Assembly: GCF_014489635.1 (NCBI RefSeq)
Contig: NZ_CP060828.1
Coordinates: forward strand, 8,420,001 to 8,484,000
Length of the DNA: 64,000 nucleotides
Direction of reading: 5' to 3'
From: Streptomyces roseirectus
GTDB lineage: Bacteria; Actinomycetota; Actinomycetes; Streptomycetales; Streptomycetaceae
A program made the translations under genes and the position numbers. Below, piece after piece: positions 1 to 7,768 of this stretch; the first letter of the stretch is position 1, and each line of letters begins with the position of its first letter. The notes beneath the pieces are model-generated. The model saw nothing but the letters and a program-made list of their open reading frames with translations. It did no database searches and had not been told where the DNA came from.

Positions 1-2001
1 CGCCGGGAGCAGCACGAGGGACGTCGTGCCGGACCGGGCGGCGGAAGGCCGCAGTTGGACCCGCACGCCGTGGCGGTGGGCGAGGCGGCTGACGACGAAG
101 AGGCCCATGCGCTGGGAGGCGGTCTCGTCCGGCGCCGGGGGATCGGCGAGCTTGCGGTTGATCGTGGCGAAGTCCTCGGGGCGCAGCCCGATGCCCTGGT
201 CGTGGATCTCGACCATGACACCGCCGTCCGGGAGCCGTGTCGCCAGCACCCGCACCGGCGCCTTGGGCGAGGAGAACGACGTGGCGTTCTCCAGGAGTTC
301 GGCCAGCAGGTGGACCAGGTCGGTGACGGCCGGGCCGCCGATCCCGACGTCCGGGATGCCCGCCAGCTCGATCCGCTCGTAGCTCTCCACCTCGGAGCAG
401 GCCGCGCGCACCACGTCGACCAGGGGCAGCGGCCGGTCCCACTGCTGGGAGGGCCGGTCGCCGCCGAGGACGAGCAGGTTCTCGCCGTTGCGCCGCACCC
501 GCGTGGCGAGGTGGTCGAGCCGGAACAGGTTCTCCAGCTGCTGCGGGTCGGTCTCGTGGTCCTCCAACTCGCCGATCAGGGCGAGCTGGCGCTCCACGAG
601 CGACTGGTTGCGCTGCGACAGGTTGGTGAAGATGGCGCTGACCTGCCCGCGCAACCGGGCCTGGACGGCGGCGAGATGGGCCGCCTCGCGGTGCACGTGG
701 TCGAAGGCGCGGGCCACTTCGCCGATCTCGTCCGTGGAGGTGATCGGGATCGGCGCCACCCGGGGGTCCACAGTGTGCGGGTCGTTGCGCGACAACTGGT
801 CGAGGAGCGCGGGCAGTTGGCGTTCGGCGATGTCGATGGCGGACGCGCTCAGGCTGCGCATGCCACGGCTCGTGAGGCGCGCCATCCAGGCCGCGAACAC
901 GAACGCGAGGAGGATCGCCGCCAGCACCAGCGCGCCCGTGAGGATCGCGTCGTCGCGCGAACTGTCCGCGATCGCCATGGAGTTGGCGAGCGCGCTGTCC
1001 ACCAGCTGCACCTGGACGCTGCGGTAGGCGTCGAAGCCGAGCGTGGACGACGCGAAGAACGACTCGGCGGTGATGCCCTCCCGCGCGAGTTCGTCCGCGC
1101 TCGCCCCCGAGGAGATCCGCTCGATCATCGTGGCGATCGTCGGTGGCGGCACATAGGCGCGCCCCGCCGCCTTCGCCTCGGCGGCGGCCTGGGCGTTGCG
1201 CTCCTGACCGCGCGCCTGCGCCGTCGCGAGCGCCTGCTGGAGGCGGGTCGTGTCGTCGGGGGTGCCGGCCGCCGCGTACTCCCGCAGCGCGACCTGTTCG
1301 AGATAGGCGTACGACCTGAACGCCGTGAGCTGGGCGGCGAGTTCACCCCGGCCGAGCTTGCCCCGGTCGCCGACCAGGAGGTGGGTGCCGATGGACCGGA
1401 TCAGCGACTCGGCGGCCTGCGTGAGGGAGATCGCGTACAGGGAGCGGCCGAAGCTCGACTGGTTGGAGCGGCCGTACCCCAGCTCGTTGGACATCTCCAT
1501 CAGCGGGTGCTGGACGGCGTAGTAGCTCTCCTCGGTCTGCACGCCGAACGTCCGCTCGGTGAAGGCGGCGGCCCGCACCTTCGGCAACTGCCGCTCCCCG
1601 GCCCGCACCAGCGCGACCCGGCGTATCAACCGGTCCTCCTGCGGCATCCGTTCGACCGCCTCGGTGAACGCCTTCGCGTCGGCGTCGGTGACCTGGCGCG
1701 CCTGGACGACGACCGGTGCGTCCCGCTCGCCGTTCAGCAGCGGCACGACGGACACGTCCCGCTCGTTGATCGCGTCGCTGGCGTACTGGCTCGCGGCGCG
1801 CACGAGTTCGGCCACCCGGACCGCGTCGTCGGCGTCCCGCCACGTCTGGAGGGAGGCGTTGACGCGGATGGAGCCGAGCACCAGGGTCACGAGCACCGGG
1901 AGCAGCAGCGCGGCCCGAAGCCGCCTGGCCACAGGCCAGTTGCGGGTGAGGGATCTGCTCCGGGGCTCGGTCCCCGGCGCGTCTGCTGCGGTGTTCGGCA
2001 A
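1..2001 (-). CDS. Nitrate/nitrite-sensing (NIT) domain sensor histidine kinase, conservon CvnA type, 3' end cut by window
   Basis: Membrane sensor kinase. Reading the minus strand from a TTG at 2001 gives an N-terminal membrane helix (about residues 25-45), a large extracytoplasmic NIT-like sensor region, a second helix (about 310-335), a HAMP-like linker, then a HATPase domain with an N-box (ELLENATSFSSP) and a G1-type box (HDQGIG). The reading frame runs off the left edge, so the C-terminus is missing. No ordinary HisKA H-box is obvious, as in Streptomyces conservon kinases, which are normally followed by roadblock, DUF742 and small-GTPase genes; those would lie beyond position 1 and are not seen. 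The start is uncertain: the TTG was chosen because it precedes the basic residues before helix 1, and no strong ribosome-binding site is visible. Confidence 0.8.
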   Translation of the reverse strand, partial: MPNTAADAPGTEPRSRSLTRNWPVARRLRAALLLPVLVTLVLGSIRVNASLQTWRDADDAVRVAELVRAASQYASDAINERDVSVVPLLNGERDAPVVVQARQVTDADAKAFTEAVERMPQEDRLIRRVALVRAGERQLPKVRAAAFTERTFGVQTEESYYAVQHPLMEMSNELGYGRSNQSSFGRSLYAISLTQAAESLIRSIGTHLLVGDRGKLGRGELAAQLTAFRSYAYLEQVALREYAAAGTPDDTTRLQQALATAQARGQERNAQAAAEAKAAGRAYVPPPTIATMIERISSGASADELAREGITAESFFASSTLGFDAYRSVQVQLVDSALANSMAIADSSRDDAILTGALVLAAILLAFVFAAWMARLTSRGMRSLSASAIDIAERQLPALLDQLSRNDPHTVDPRVAPIPITSTDEIGEVARAFDHVHREAAHLAAVQARLRGQVSAIFTNLSQRNQSLVERQLALIGELEDHETDPQQLENLFRLDHLATRVRRNGENLLVLGGDRPSQQWDRPLPLVDVVRAACSEVESYERIELAGIPDVGIGGPAVTDLVHLLAELLENATSFSSPKAPVRVLATRLPDGGVMVEIHDQGIGLRPEDFATINRKLADPPAPDETASQRMGLFVVSRLAHRHGVRVQLRPSAARSGTTSLVLLPA

Positions 2002-2179
2002 GTGCGTCCCATTCGGTTCCGAGCCGTCACGCGTCCGGACGGGGTGGGGCGGGGCTCGATCTGACGTGGCCAATTCTTAGCATCGAGCGATCGCCCATGT
2101 GCATCGTTCGGCCCAAGCCGTCCAAGTTTCACATAAACCGGCCGGTGCCCTCGACCTGCGTGTCAGGTCGGCGGGCAGC

Positions 2180-4042
2180 TCACCCGGAGCGCAGCGCGCT
2201 CCACGTCGCGCGGTCCACGGAGCCGGTCTCCGCGAGCCCCGCCGCGCGCTGGAAACGCCGCACCGCCGCCTCCGTCCCCGGCCCGTAACCGCCGTCCTCG
2301 CCGCCGGTGCTGTAGCCCTTCGCCACCAGTAGGCACTGCGCCTGCTGCACCTTCTTGCCGCTGGCGCCGGGACCGACCGGGCCGTTGCCCGCGTAGTAGG
2401 CGCAGCCGGCCGGTTCGGGTTCCGGGGTCGGCGACCCGGCGGTCGCGGAGGGCTCCGGGCCGCCGGGGTCGGGCGAGGCGCCCGGGTCGGCGGAGGCGGA
2501 CGGGCTGTGCTCGGGCGTGGCGTCCGGACCGTCCGAGACGGGTGTCGTGGGGCTCTCGCCGCCGTCCGTGCCGGTCTGGGACCCGCCCTGCGGGTCGGAG
2601 ATCGCCTTGCCGCCCGGCGAGCGCGACGCCGACGCGCCCGGGGAAGGGCTGCCGCCGTCGGCGGTCACGACGCTCTTCGGCGGGGCCGCCGCCGCGGGGG
2701 TGCCGGGGCGGGTCAGGACGAACGTCCCCGCCGCGACCGCGCACAGGGAGACGCCGGTGGTGGCGATGATCAGCCGCTTGCGACGCCGACGACCGGGACC
2801 GGCGACAGCGGGCCCCTTCTCCCCGGACGCCGCCTTCCCGCCGGGCCCCGTCGCTTCCCCGGACCCCGCAGCCGCCCCCGACCCCTTCTCGACCGCCGGT
2901 TCCGCCGCCTCGTACGCCAGCGAACCCGGCGTCTGCGCGACCCCGTTGTCCGCGACGTCCGGGATGACGACGGCCGGCGGCGCCGGACGGCTCACCGGCC
3001 CCGGCGGAGGCGTCGCGCCCAGCGGCGGACGGTGACCGCGCGGCCGCAGCAACGGCACCCGCTCCACCGGCATCTCGTGCAACACGTCGTACGCCTCGCG
3101 CAGTTCACGCACCCGCGTGGCCAGCGGCTCGGGCCACAGCGCGGTGCCCAGACGCGGCGCGGCGGCCTCGGTCAGGGCCTGCGGGACGGGACGCTCGGCG
3201 GGGTCCTTGGCGAGGCAGGACGCCAGCAGCGCGCCCAACTCGGGGTCGGACGCGGAGACTTTGGCGAGGACTTCCGCGTCGGGTTCCTCGAACGCCACCC
3301 GGTGCATGACGTCCACCCCGGTGCCGTCCCCGAACGGCGCCCGGCCCACGGCCGCGTAGATCAGCGTCCCGGCGAGCGAGAACACGTCGGACGCCGCGTC
3401 GCAGTGCCCCGTGCGCAGGTACTCCGGCGACATGTACGCGGGCGTGCCGACCCGGTTGCCCGTCCCCGTGATCGCGCTGACGTCGACGGCCTTGGCGATG
3501 CCGAAGTCGATGACGTGCGTCCCCTGGTCCGAGAGCAGCACGTTGGACGGCTTCAGGTCGCGGTGCACGACATGAGCCTCGGCCAACACCCCCAGCGCCT
3601 CGCCGAGTTCGGCGACGAGCCGCCACACGGCGGCCGTCGGCAGCGCGCCGTCCTCCCGCACGGAGTCGGCGAGGTCGAGCGCGGGCAGGTACTCGGTGGC
3701 CATCCACAGGAGTTCGGCCTCGAAGCCGGTACCCCGTAAGCGCGGCGCGCGCGGTGTGCGGATCCGGTCGTGGACCAGCGCCTCGCGCTCGAACCGGCGG
3801 CGGAAACGGGGGTCCTCGGCGTACTCGGGCCGGATCACCTTGACCGCGAAGAGCCCCGGGCCGTCGTCCGCCGCGCGCCCCAGATACACCCGGCCCATGC
3901 CGCCGCTGCCGAGCAGCGCGAGGGTCACGTACGGGCCGACCCGCCGCGGGTCCCCCGGCCGCAGCGGCGCGGCGCCGGTCCGCCGGAGGGCACCGGCCTC
4001 GTTGGTCACCGAGCCGGGTGGGACCGGTTTCTGGTCTGACAC
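2180..4042 (-). CDS. Membrane Ser/Thr protein kinase with extracellular peptidoglycan-binding domain
   Basis: PknB-like kinase of 620 residues. The kinase domain (about 36-300) has the glycine loop LGSGGMGRVYLG, the AVKVI lysine, the catalytic loop HRDLKPSNVLL and DFG. A Pro/Ser/Gly-rich linker with a basic RRRRKR stop-transfer leads to one membrane helix (about 421-442), then a low-complexity extracellular stalk and a C-terminal PG_binding_1-like domain (about 546-620, GYGPGTEAAVRRFQ). The kinase is therefore cytoplasmic and the sensor faces the cell wall, suggesting it reports on peptidoglycan state. A single PG_binding_1 module in place of PASTA repeats is the notable feature. The start codon is GTG. 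It is not obviously in an operon with its neighbours. Confidence 0.9.
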   Translation of the reverse strand: MSDQKPVPPGSVTNEAGALRRTGAAPLRPGDPRRVGPYVTLALLGSGGMGRVYLGRAADDGPGLFAVKVIRPEYAEDPRFRRRFEREALVHDRIRTPRAPRLRGTGFEAELLWMATEYLPALDLADSVREDGALPTAAVWRLVAELGEALGVLAEAHVVHRDLKPSNVLLSDQGTHVIDFGIAKAVDVSAITGTGNRVGTPAYMSPEYLRTGHCDAASDVFSLAGTLIYAAVGRAPFGDGTGVDVMHRVAFEEPDAEVLAKVSASDPELGALLASCLAKDPAERPVPQALTEAAAPRLGTALWPEPLATRVRELREAYDVLHEMPVERVPLLRPRGHRPPLGATPPPGPVSRPAPPAVVIPDVADNGVAQTPGSLAYEAAEPAVEKGSGAAAGSGEATGPGGKAASGEKGPAVAGPGRRRRKRLIIATTGVSLCAVAAGTFVLTRPGTPAAAAPPKSVVTADGGSPSPGASASRSPGGKAISDPQGGSQTGTDGGESPTTPVSDGPDATPEHSPSASADPGASPDPGGPEPSATAGSPTPEPEPAGCAYYAGNGPVGPGASGKKVQQAQCLLVAKGYSTGGEDGGYGPGTEAAVRRFQRAAGLAETGSVDRATWSALRSG

Positions 4043-4145
4043 AGATCAACCCCGAAGTGATGTTCGCCGTACGTCAGTTCGTTTGGACGGGAGCTACGAG
4101 GCTAGCCCAGTGTCGCAGGTGACGCCGGTGATTCCACCGATCGGA

Positions 4146-4574
4146 TCAGGCCGGACCCCGGGTCGCGAGCATGGCCCAGACGGTCTTGCCCACAGGCGAG
4201 CGTTTCGTCCACCCCCAGTGCTCCGACAGCGCCTCGACGATCCTGAGTCCCCGGCCGTGTTCGAGGAGCGGGTCGACGGTGGGCGGGTACACCGGCACGT
4301 CGTCGCTCTGGTCCGTGACGGCGCACATCAGGTGCGCGGGACGCAGGGTGAGCCGCAGGCGTACGTCACAGGTGTCGGCGTGCGGCAGCGCGTGCAGGAC
4401 GGCGTTGGCGGCGAGTTCGGTGACGACCATGACCGCGTCGTCCAGACAGTGGTCCAACTGCCAGTCGTCCAGCGTGCGATGGGTGAAGTCACGGGCCTCG
4501 GCGAAGCCCTCCCGGCTGCCCGTGAGATCCAGGGTCGCGGACTTCGCGGCGGGGAACTGGGCGCGTGGCGGCAC
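4146..4574 (-). CDS. Anti-sigma-factor-like ATP-binding protein (HATPase_c_2)
   Basis: Small soluble GHKL ATPase of about 142 residues, the type that pairs with DUF397 and XRE-DUF5753 proteins in Streptomyces. The N-box is visible as VVTELAANAVLHA and a glycine motif as HGRGLRIVEALS. A longer reading to 4616 is open, but the GTG at 4574 has AGGGAG six bases upstream, so I prefer it. It is divergent from the DUF397 gene across an 85-130 bp region holding overlapping inverted repeats. Relatives act as anti-sigma factors or serine kinases; the partner is not identifiable here. Confidence 0.8.
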   Translation of the reverse strand: MPPRAQFPAAKSATLDLTGSREGFAEARDFTHRTLDDWQLDHCLDDAVMVVTELAANAVLHALPHADTCDVRLRLTLRPAHLMCAVTDQSDDVPVYPPTVDPLLEHGRGLRIVEALSEHWGWTKRSPVGKTVWAMLATRGPA

Positions 4575-4654
4575 GGTTTCTCCCTGGGACGACGTCGGAA
4601 CAGGGCTCTGGCACACCGGTTGACGGCCTGTTTATTATCCACGGTGTCGATGGC

Positions 4655-4679
4655 CCCGTGCAATTTCACGGGAAATTGC
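4655..4679. promoter_or_regulatory. Two overlapping inverted repeats in the divergent DUF397/ATPase control region
   Basis: CCCGTG (4655-4660) pairs with CACGGG (4667-4672) around the loop CAATTT, while GCAATTT (4660-4666) pairs with AAATTGC (4673-4679) around the loop CACGGG. The two stems share bases, so only one can form at a time on a transcript; on DNA they make a composite operator. It ends 11 bases before the AGGAGG of the DUF397 gene. No regulator is assigned; the XRE protein at 5082-6002 is the nearest candidate. Confidence 0.5.
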
Positions 4680-4701
4680 CCTCACCGCCTAGGAGGCAGC
4701 C

Positions 4702-4929
4702 GTGCCGGTGGAGAACGGAGTACGGGCGAGCTCGCTGGACGCCCGCTGGACCAAGAGCCGCCACAGCAACGCGACCGGCAACTGCGTCGAGGCCGCCGCC
4801 CTGCCCGGCGGCTACGTCGCCCTGCGCAACTCCCGCGACCCCGACGGGCCCGCGCTCGTCTACACGCCGGAGGAGATCACGGCGTTCCTCGCGGGCGTGA
4901 AGGACGGCGAGTTCGACCATCTCCTGTGA
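4702..4929 (+). CDS. DUF397 domain protein
   Basis: Seventy-five residues with the family pattern: W-x-KSRHSN near residue 17, a central NCVEAA, then VALRNSRDPDGPALVYTPEEITAFL. GTG start behind AGGAGG at 4691-4696. DUF397 proteins accompany XRE-DUF5753 regulators in Streptomyces and are tied to development in a few studied cases (AbaA and WhiJ-like loci). The cysteine in GNCVEAA is typical. Here it lies upstream of its presumed HTH partner, which is the less usual order. Confidence 0.9.
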   Translation: MPVENGVRASSLDARWTKSRHSNATGNCVEAAALPGGYVALRNSRDPDGPALVYTPEEITAFLAGVKDGEFDHLL

Positions 4930-5023
4930 AAAACCCGGCAGTTGAGGCGCCCGGTGTGAACGGCCGTGTCCCGGCCGGGCGTTCGGGCATGTGCCGTCGG
5001 CAGGTGCGCCGCGCGCCGGTGAT

Positions 5024-5034
5024 GGGATAATCCC
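5024..5034. promoter_or_regulatory. Perfect 11-bp palindrome containing a -10-like hexamer upstream of the XRE regulator
   Basis: GGGATAATCCC is a perfect palindrome that contains GATAAT (5026-5031), close to a TATAAT -10 box, about 48 bp before the ATG at 5082. No good -35 is seen 17-18 bp upstream. It could be the autoregulatory operator of the XRE protein; this is inference from position and symmetry. Confidence 0.35.
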
Positions 5035-5081
5035 GTCGGGAAAGCGCAACCCCGTCATGTGCCCGGCCCTGAGGAGTCAGG

Positions 5082-6002
5082 ATGCCTGCGGAGTCCCCTC
5101 GCGTCTCCCGTCTCGAACCGTATCTGCACCGGCAGGAGCCCGCCCCGACCCTCCTCAAGACCCTCGTCGGCCTCCAGCTCGCCGGCATGCGCGAGGACGC
5201 GGGCCTCGCCCAGGAAGAGGCGGCCCGCGCCGTCGGGTTCAGCCCCGCCAAGCTCTCCCGCATCGAGTCCGGCAAGGGCCGTAGACCCCCCGCCGAGGCC
5301 GACGTCCACCTCCTGCTGCGGCTCTACGAGGCCGACGCCTACGAGGGGTCCGTCCTCGTCCAGCTCCTGCGCCGGGCGGGGGAGCCCGGCTGGTGGCAGC
5401 GGTACGACAAGCGGCTCATGCCCGAGTGGTTCGACCGGCTCGTCGGCCTCCAGGAGGGCGCCACCGGCATCCGCACCTTCGAGATCCAGTACGTGCCCGG
5501 CCTGCTCCAGACCCACGCGTACGCGCGCGCCGTCGTCGAACGCGGGCTGCCCCGCGCGCCCGCGCGCGAGGTCGAACGCCGCGTCGACCTCCGGATGCGG
5601 CGCGCCCGGCTCCTGCACCGCGCGGACGCGCCCTCGCTGTGGGCGATCGTCGACGAGTCCGTCCTGCTGCGGGTGCTCGGCGGGCGGGACGTGATGCGCG
5701 AACAGCTCGCCCACCTCGTCGAGATGACCGGGCGGCCCCATGTCACCCTCCAGGTCGTCCCGCTGGACGCGACGCACGCCGCCGCGCCGCCCCTGCCGGT
5801 GACATACCTGCGCTTCGGCGGCGTCGACCTGCCCGACATCGTCTACCTGGAACACCTCGCGGGCGCGGTGTTCGTGGAGGCGAGCGAGGAGACGGAGGAG
5901 TACCGGGCGGCGCTGGACCGGCTGGCGGACCAGGCGCTGAATCCCCGGGAGTCGGTGGAACTGGTGAAGGGGGTCATGGCGGAGCGGTATCCCGGGGAGT
6001 GA
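5082..6002 (+). CDS. XRE-family HTH regulator with DUF5753 domain
   Basis: 306 residues. The N-terminal HTH (about 25-80) reads LAGMREDAGLAQEEAARAVG then FSPAKLSRIESGK, a classic Xre recognition helix. The rest is a DUF5753 domain with its YVPGLLQTHAYAR and LRVLGG..VMREQLAHLVEM motifs. GAGGAG precedes the ATG by 8 bases. WhiJ-like relatives act with DUF397 and anti-sigma-like partners, both of which are encoded just upstream, so the three genes probably form one regulatory module. The ligand is unknown. Confidence 0.9.
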   Translation: MPAESPRVSRLEPYLHRQEPAPTLLKTLVGLQLAGMREDAGLAQEEAARAVGFSPAKLSRIESGKGRRPPAEADVHLLLRLYEADAYEGSVLVQLLRRAGEPGWWQRYDKRLMPEWFDRLVGLQEGATGIRTFEIQYVPGLLQTHAYARAVVERGLPRAPAREVERRVDLRMRRARLLHRADAPSLWAIVDESVLLRVLGGRDVMREQLAHLVEMTGRPHVTLQVVPLDATHAAAPPLPVTYLRFGGVDLPDIVYLEHLAGAVFVEASEETEEYRAALDRLADQALNPRESVELVKGVMAERYPGE

Positions 6003-6034
6003 GGGGCGGCCGGGTCCTCACGGCACGCGGGCGT

Positions 6035-6853
6035 TCACGGGACGCGGGCCAGGCCGCCGAACTCGATCCATTCCAGGGTCTGTTGGCGCGGTGCGACCTC
6101 GCTGTCCGGGCGCCACGTGGACACCTCGACCAGACCCGGCTCCTGGATCTCCAGCCCCTCGAACCACTCGGCGACGTCCCGCTCCTGCCGCACCCGGCCC
6201 CAGTTCCCGTGCGTGGCCTGGTCCATGAAGCCGGTGACGAACTCCCGCACCTCGGGGTCCTCGCTGACGAGCTGGCACATCACCAGGAAACTGCCGGGCG
6301 CGAGCCGTTCGACGACCCTGCGGACCACGGCCGCCGGACCGTCCTGTTCGTCGTCCGGAATGCAGTGGAACACCGAGTTGAACAGGACGGCCACCGGCTG
6401 CGCGAAGTCGATCAGGCGCCGCGTCTCGGGGTGGGCGAAGATCTCCTCCGTGCGCCGCATGTCCGCGTGGACGACCGCGGTCCGCTCGTCCTGTTCGAGC
6501 AGCGCGCGCCCGTGCACGAGGACCATGGGGTCGTTGTCGACGTACACGACGTGCGCCGTGGGGTCGACGCGCTGGGCGACCTGGTGGACGTTGTCCTGCG
6601 TCGGCAGGCCCGACCCGTGGTCCAGGAACTGGCGGATGCCGTGCTCCCGCGCGAGCGTGCGGACGACCCGCTGGAGGAAGCGGCGGTTGTTCAGCGCGAG
6701 CACGCGCGTGCTCGGCACGACCTTGTCGAGCTGTTCGCAGGCCGCCCGGTCCGCCGCGTAGTTGTCCTTGCCGCCCAGGTAGTGGTCGTACATCCGGGCC
6801 GCGGTCGGCACCGCCGCGTCGATGTCCATGGACAGCCGTTCACCTGGCCGCAT
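6035..6853 (-). CDS. SAM-dependent methyltransferase, DUF574 family
   Basis: About 272 residues from ATG 6853, which has GGGGGG a few bases upstream; an open frame continues to 6901 but without a ribosome-binding site. The signature DAAVPTAARMYDHYLGGKDNY, the SAM-site stretch FLDHGSGLPTQDNVHQ and VVYVDNDPMVLVHGRALL are typical of the actinobacterial DUF574 group, which is very numerous in Streptomyces. Substrates are unknown. It is convergent with the XRE gene and stands alone. Confidence 0.88.
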   Translation of the reverse strand: MRPGERLSMDIDAAVPTAARMYDHYLGGKDNYAADRAACEQLDKVVPSTRVLALNNRRFLQRVVRTLAREHGIRQFLDHGSGLPTQDNVHQVAQRVDPTAHVVYVDNDPMVLVHGRALLEQDERTAVVHADMRRTEEIFAHPETRRLIDFAQPVAVLFNSVFHCIPDDEQDGPAAVVRRVVERLAPGSFLVMCQLVSEDPEVREFVTGFMDQATHGNWGRVRQERDVAEWFEGLEIQEPGLVEVSTWRPDSEVAPRQQTLEWIEFGGLARVP

Positions 6854-6975
6854 GCGTGTACCCCCCAGTCCTGCTCCGCCGGGGCGCGGAGGCGGACTCA
6901 TCGTAGGGAAGCGGGAATCGGGGGCGCCAGGGGTCCGGGCGGGGTTCGCCCGGGGGTGGGGGCGTCACTCGAAAG

Positions 6976-7013
6976 TGGACTGTTCGTCCAGATGCTGGAT
7001 GTGTAGTCTAGAC
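6976..7013. promoter_or_regulatory. Palindromes upstream of the YheO-type regulator
   Basis: TGGAC-TGTTC-GTCCA (6976-6990) is an inverted repeat with 5-bp arms, and GTCTAGAC (7006-7013) is a perfect 8-bp palindrome overlapping a TAGTCT that could serve as -10. Both lie in the 180-bp divergent gap before the ATG at 7036. Assignment to the adjacent regulator is inference. Confidence 0.3.
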
Positions 7014-7035
7014 GGCAGGCGGGAGGAGGCCGACG

Positions 7036-7701
7036 ATGGGAAGCGGGAGCAGGGACGCCGAGTGGGACGCGATCCTCGCGGCGCTGAAGCCGGTGGTGGA
7101 CGGCCTCGTGGCGACGTTCGGACCGGTGTGCGAGGTGGTGCTGCACGACTACCGGCACCCCGAACACTCGGTCGTGGCCGTCGCGGGCGACGTCACCGGG
7201 CGCGAGGTCGGCTCGGCGATGAGCGAGATCGGCCTCAGGGTGCTCGCCGGGGGCGACGAGGCGGCGGACGACCTGAACTACGTGACGCGTACGGTCGGCG
7301 GGAAGCTGGTGAAGTCGTCCACGATGGTGCTGCGGGACTCGGGGGGTACCGTCTTCGGCGCGCTCTGTGTCAACGTGGACATCACCGAGGTCGCCAAGGT
7401 GCAGAACCTGCTCGGCGCGCTCGCCGGACCGGCCGTGCCGGTGGCGCAGACGCCGGTGACGACGTTCGAGCACGGCATCGACTCCGTGGTGGACGTCCTG
7501 GTCGACACGCATCTCCCGGCCCGTGAGGGCACCTGGTCCGACCTCGACCGCCCGCGCCGGCTGGCGCTGTTCCGCAGCCTCGACGCGCGGGGGGTGTTCG
7601 CCGTGCGGCACTCCGTGGAGCAGGTCGCCTCCCGGCTCGGGATCTCCAGGGCCTCGGCGTACAGCTATCTGTCGCAGGCGAGAGCGGAAGAGCCGCGCTG
7701 A
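7036..7701 (+). CDS. YheO-PAS / DauR-like HTH transcriptional regulator
   Basis: 221 residues. The N-terminal YheO-type PAS-like domain (about 10-120) reads LKPVVDGLVATFGPVCEVVLHDY, and the C-terminal HTH (about 165-215) reads RRLALFRSLDARGVFAVRHSVEQVASRLGIS in pieces. GGGAGGAGG precedes the ATG. Family members control catabolism of amino-acid-like substrates (for example D-arginine in Pseudomonas). The dehydratase gene follows 67 bp downstream in the same direction and is the obvious target. The effector is unknown. Confidence 0.88.
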   Translation: MGSGSRDAEWDAILAALKPVVDGLVATFGPVCEVVLHDYRHPEHSVVAVAGDVTGREVGSAMSEIGLRVLAGGDEAADDLNYVTRTVGGKLVKSSTMVLRDSGGTVFGALCVNVDITEVAKVQNLLGALAGPAVPVAQTPVTTFEHGIDSVVDVLVDTHLPAREGTWSDLDRPRRLALFRSLDARGVFAVRHSVEQVASRLGISRASAYSYLSQARAEEPR

Positions 7702-7720
7702 AGCGGAAGCGCCGCACCGA

Positions 7721-7750
7721 ATGCGCGTGAACGACATGCGCGTGAACGAC
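7721..7750 (+). repeat. Perfect 15-bp tandem duplication carrying two extra in-frame ATGs
   Basis: ATGCGCGTGAACGAC occurs twice in a row (7721-7735, 7736-7750). Both ATGs are in frame with the dehydratase start at 7769, so initiation here would add a leader beginning MRVNDMRVND. The 7769 ATG has the better ribosome-binding site (GAGAGGTGG). Confidence 0.8.
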
Positions 7751-7768
7751 TCGAGAGGTGGACCACCC

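Noticed and set aside
55..2064. A 669-codon plus-strand reading frame
   Set aside because: It is the antisense shadow of the NIT-domain histidine kinase; its translation is Arg/His/Gly-rich without domain features, while the minus strand shows HATPase motifs.
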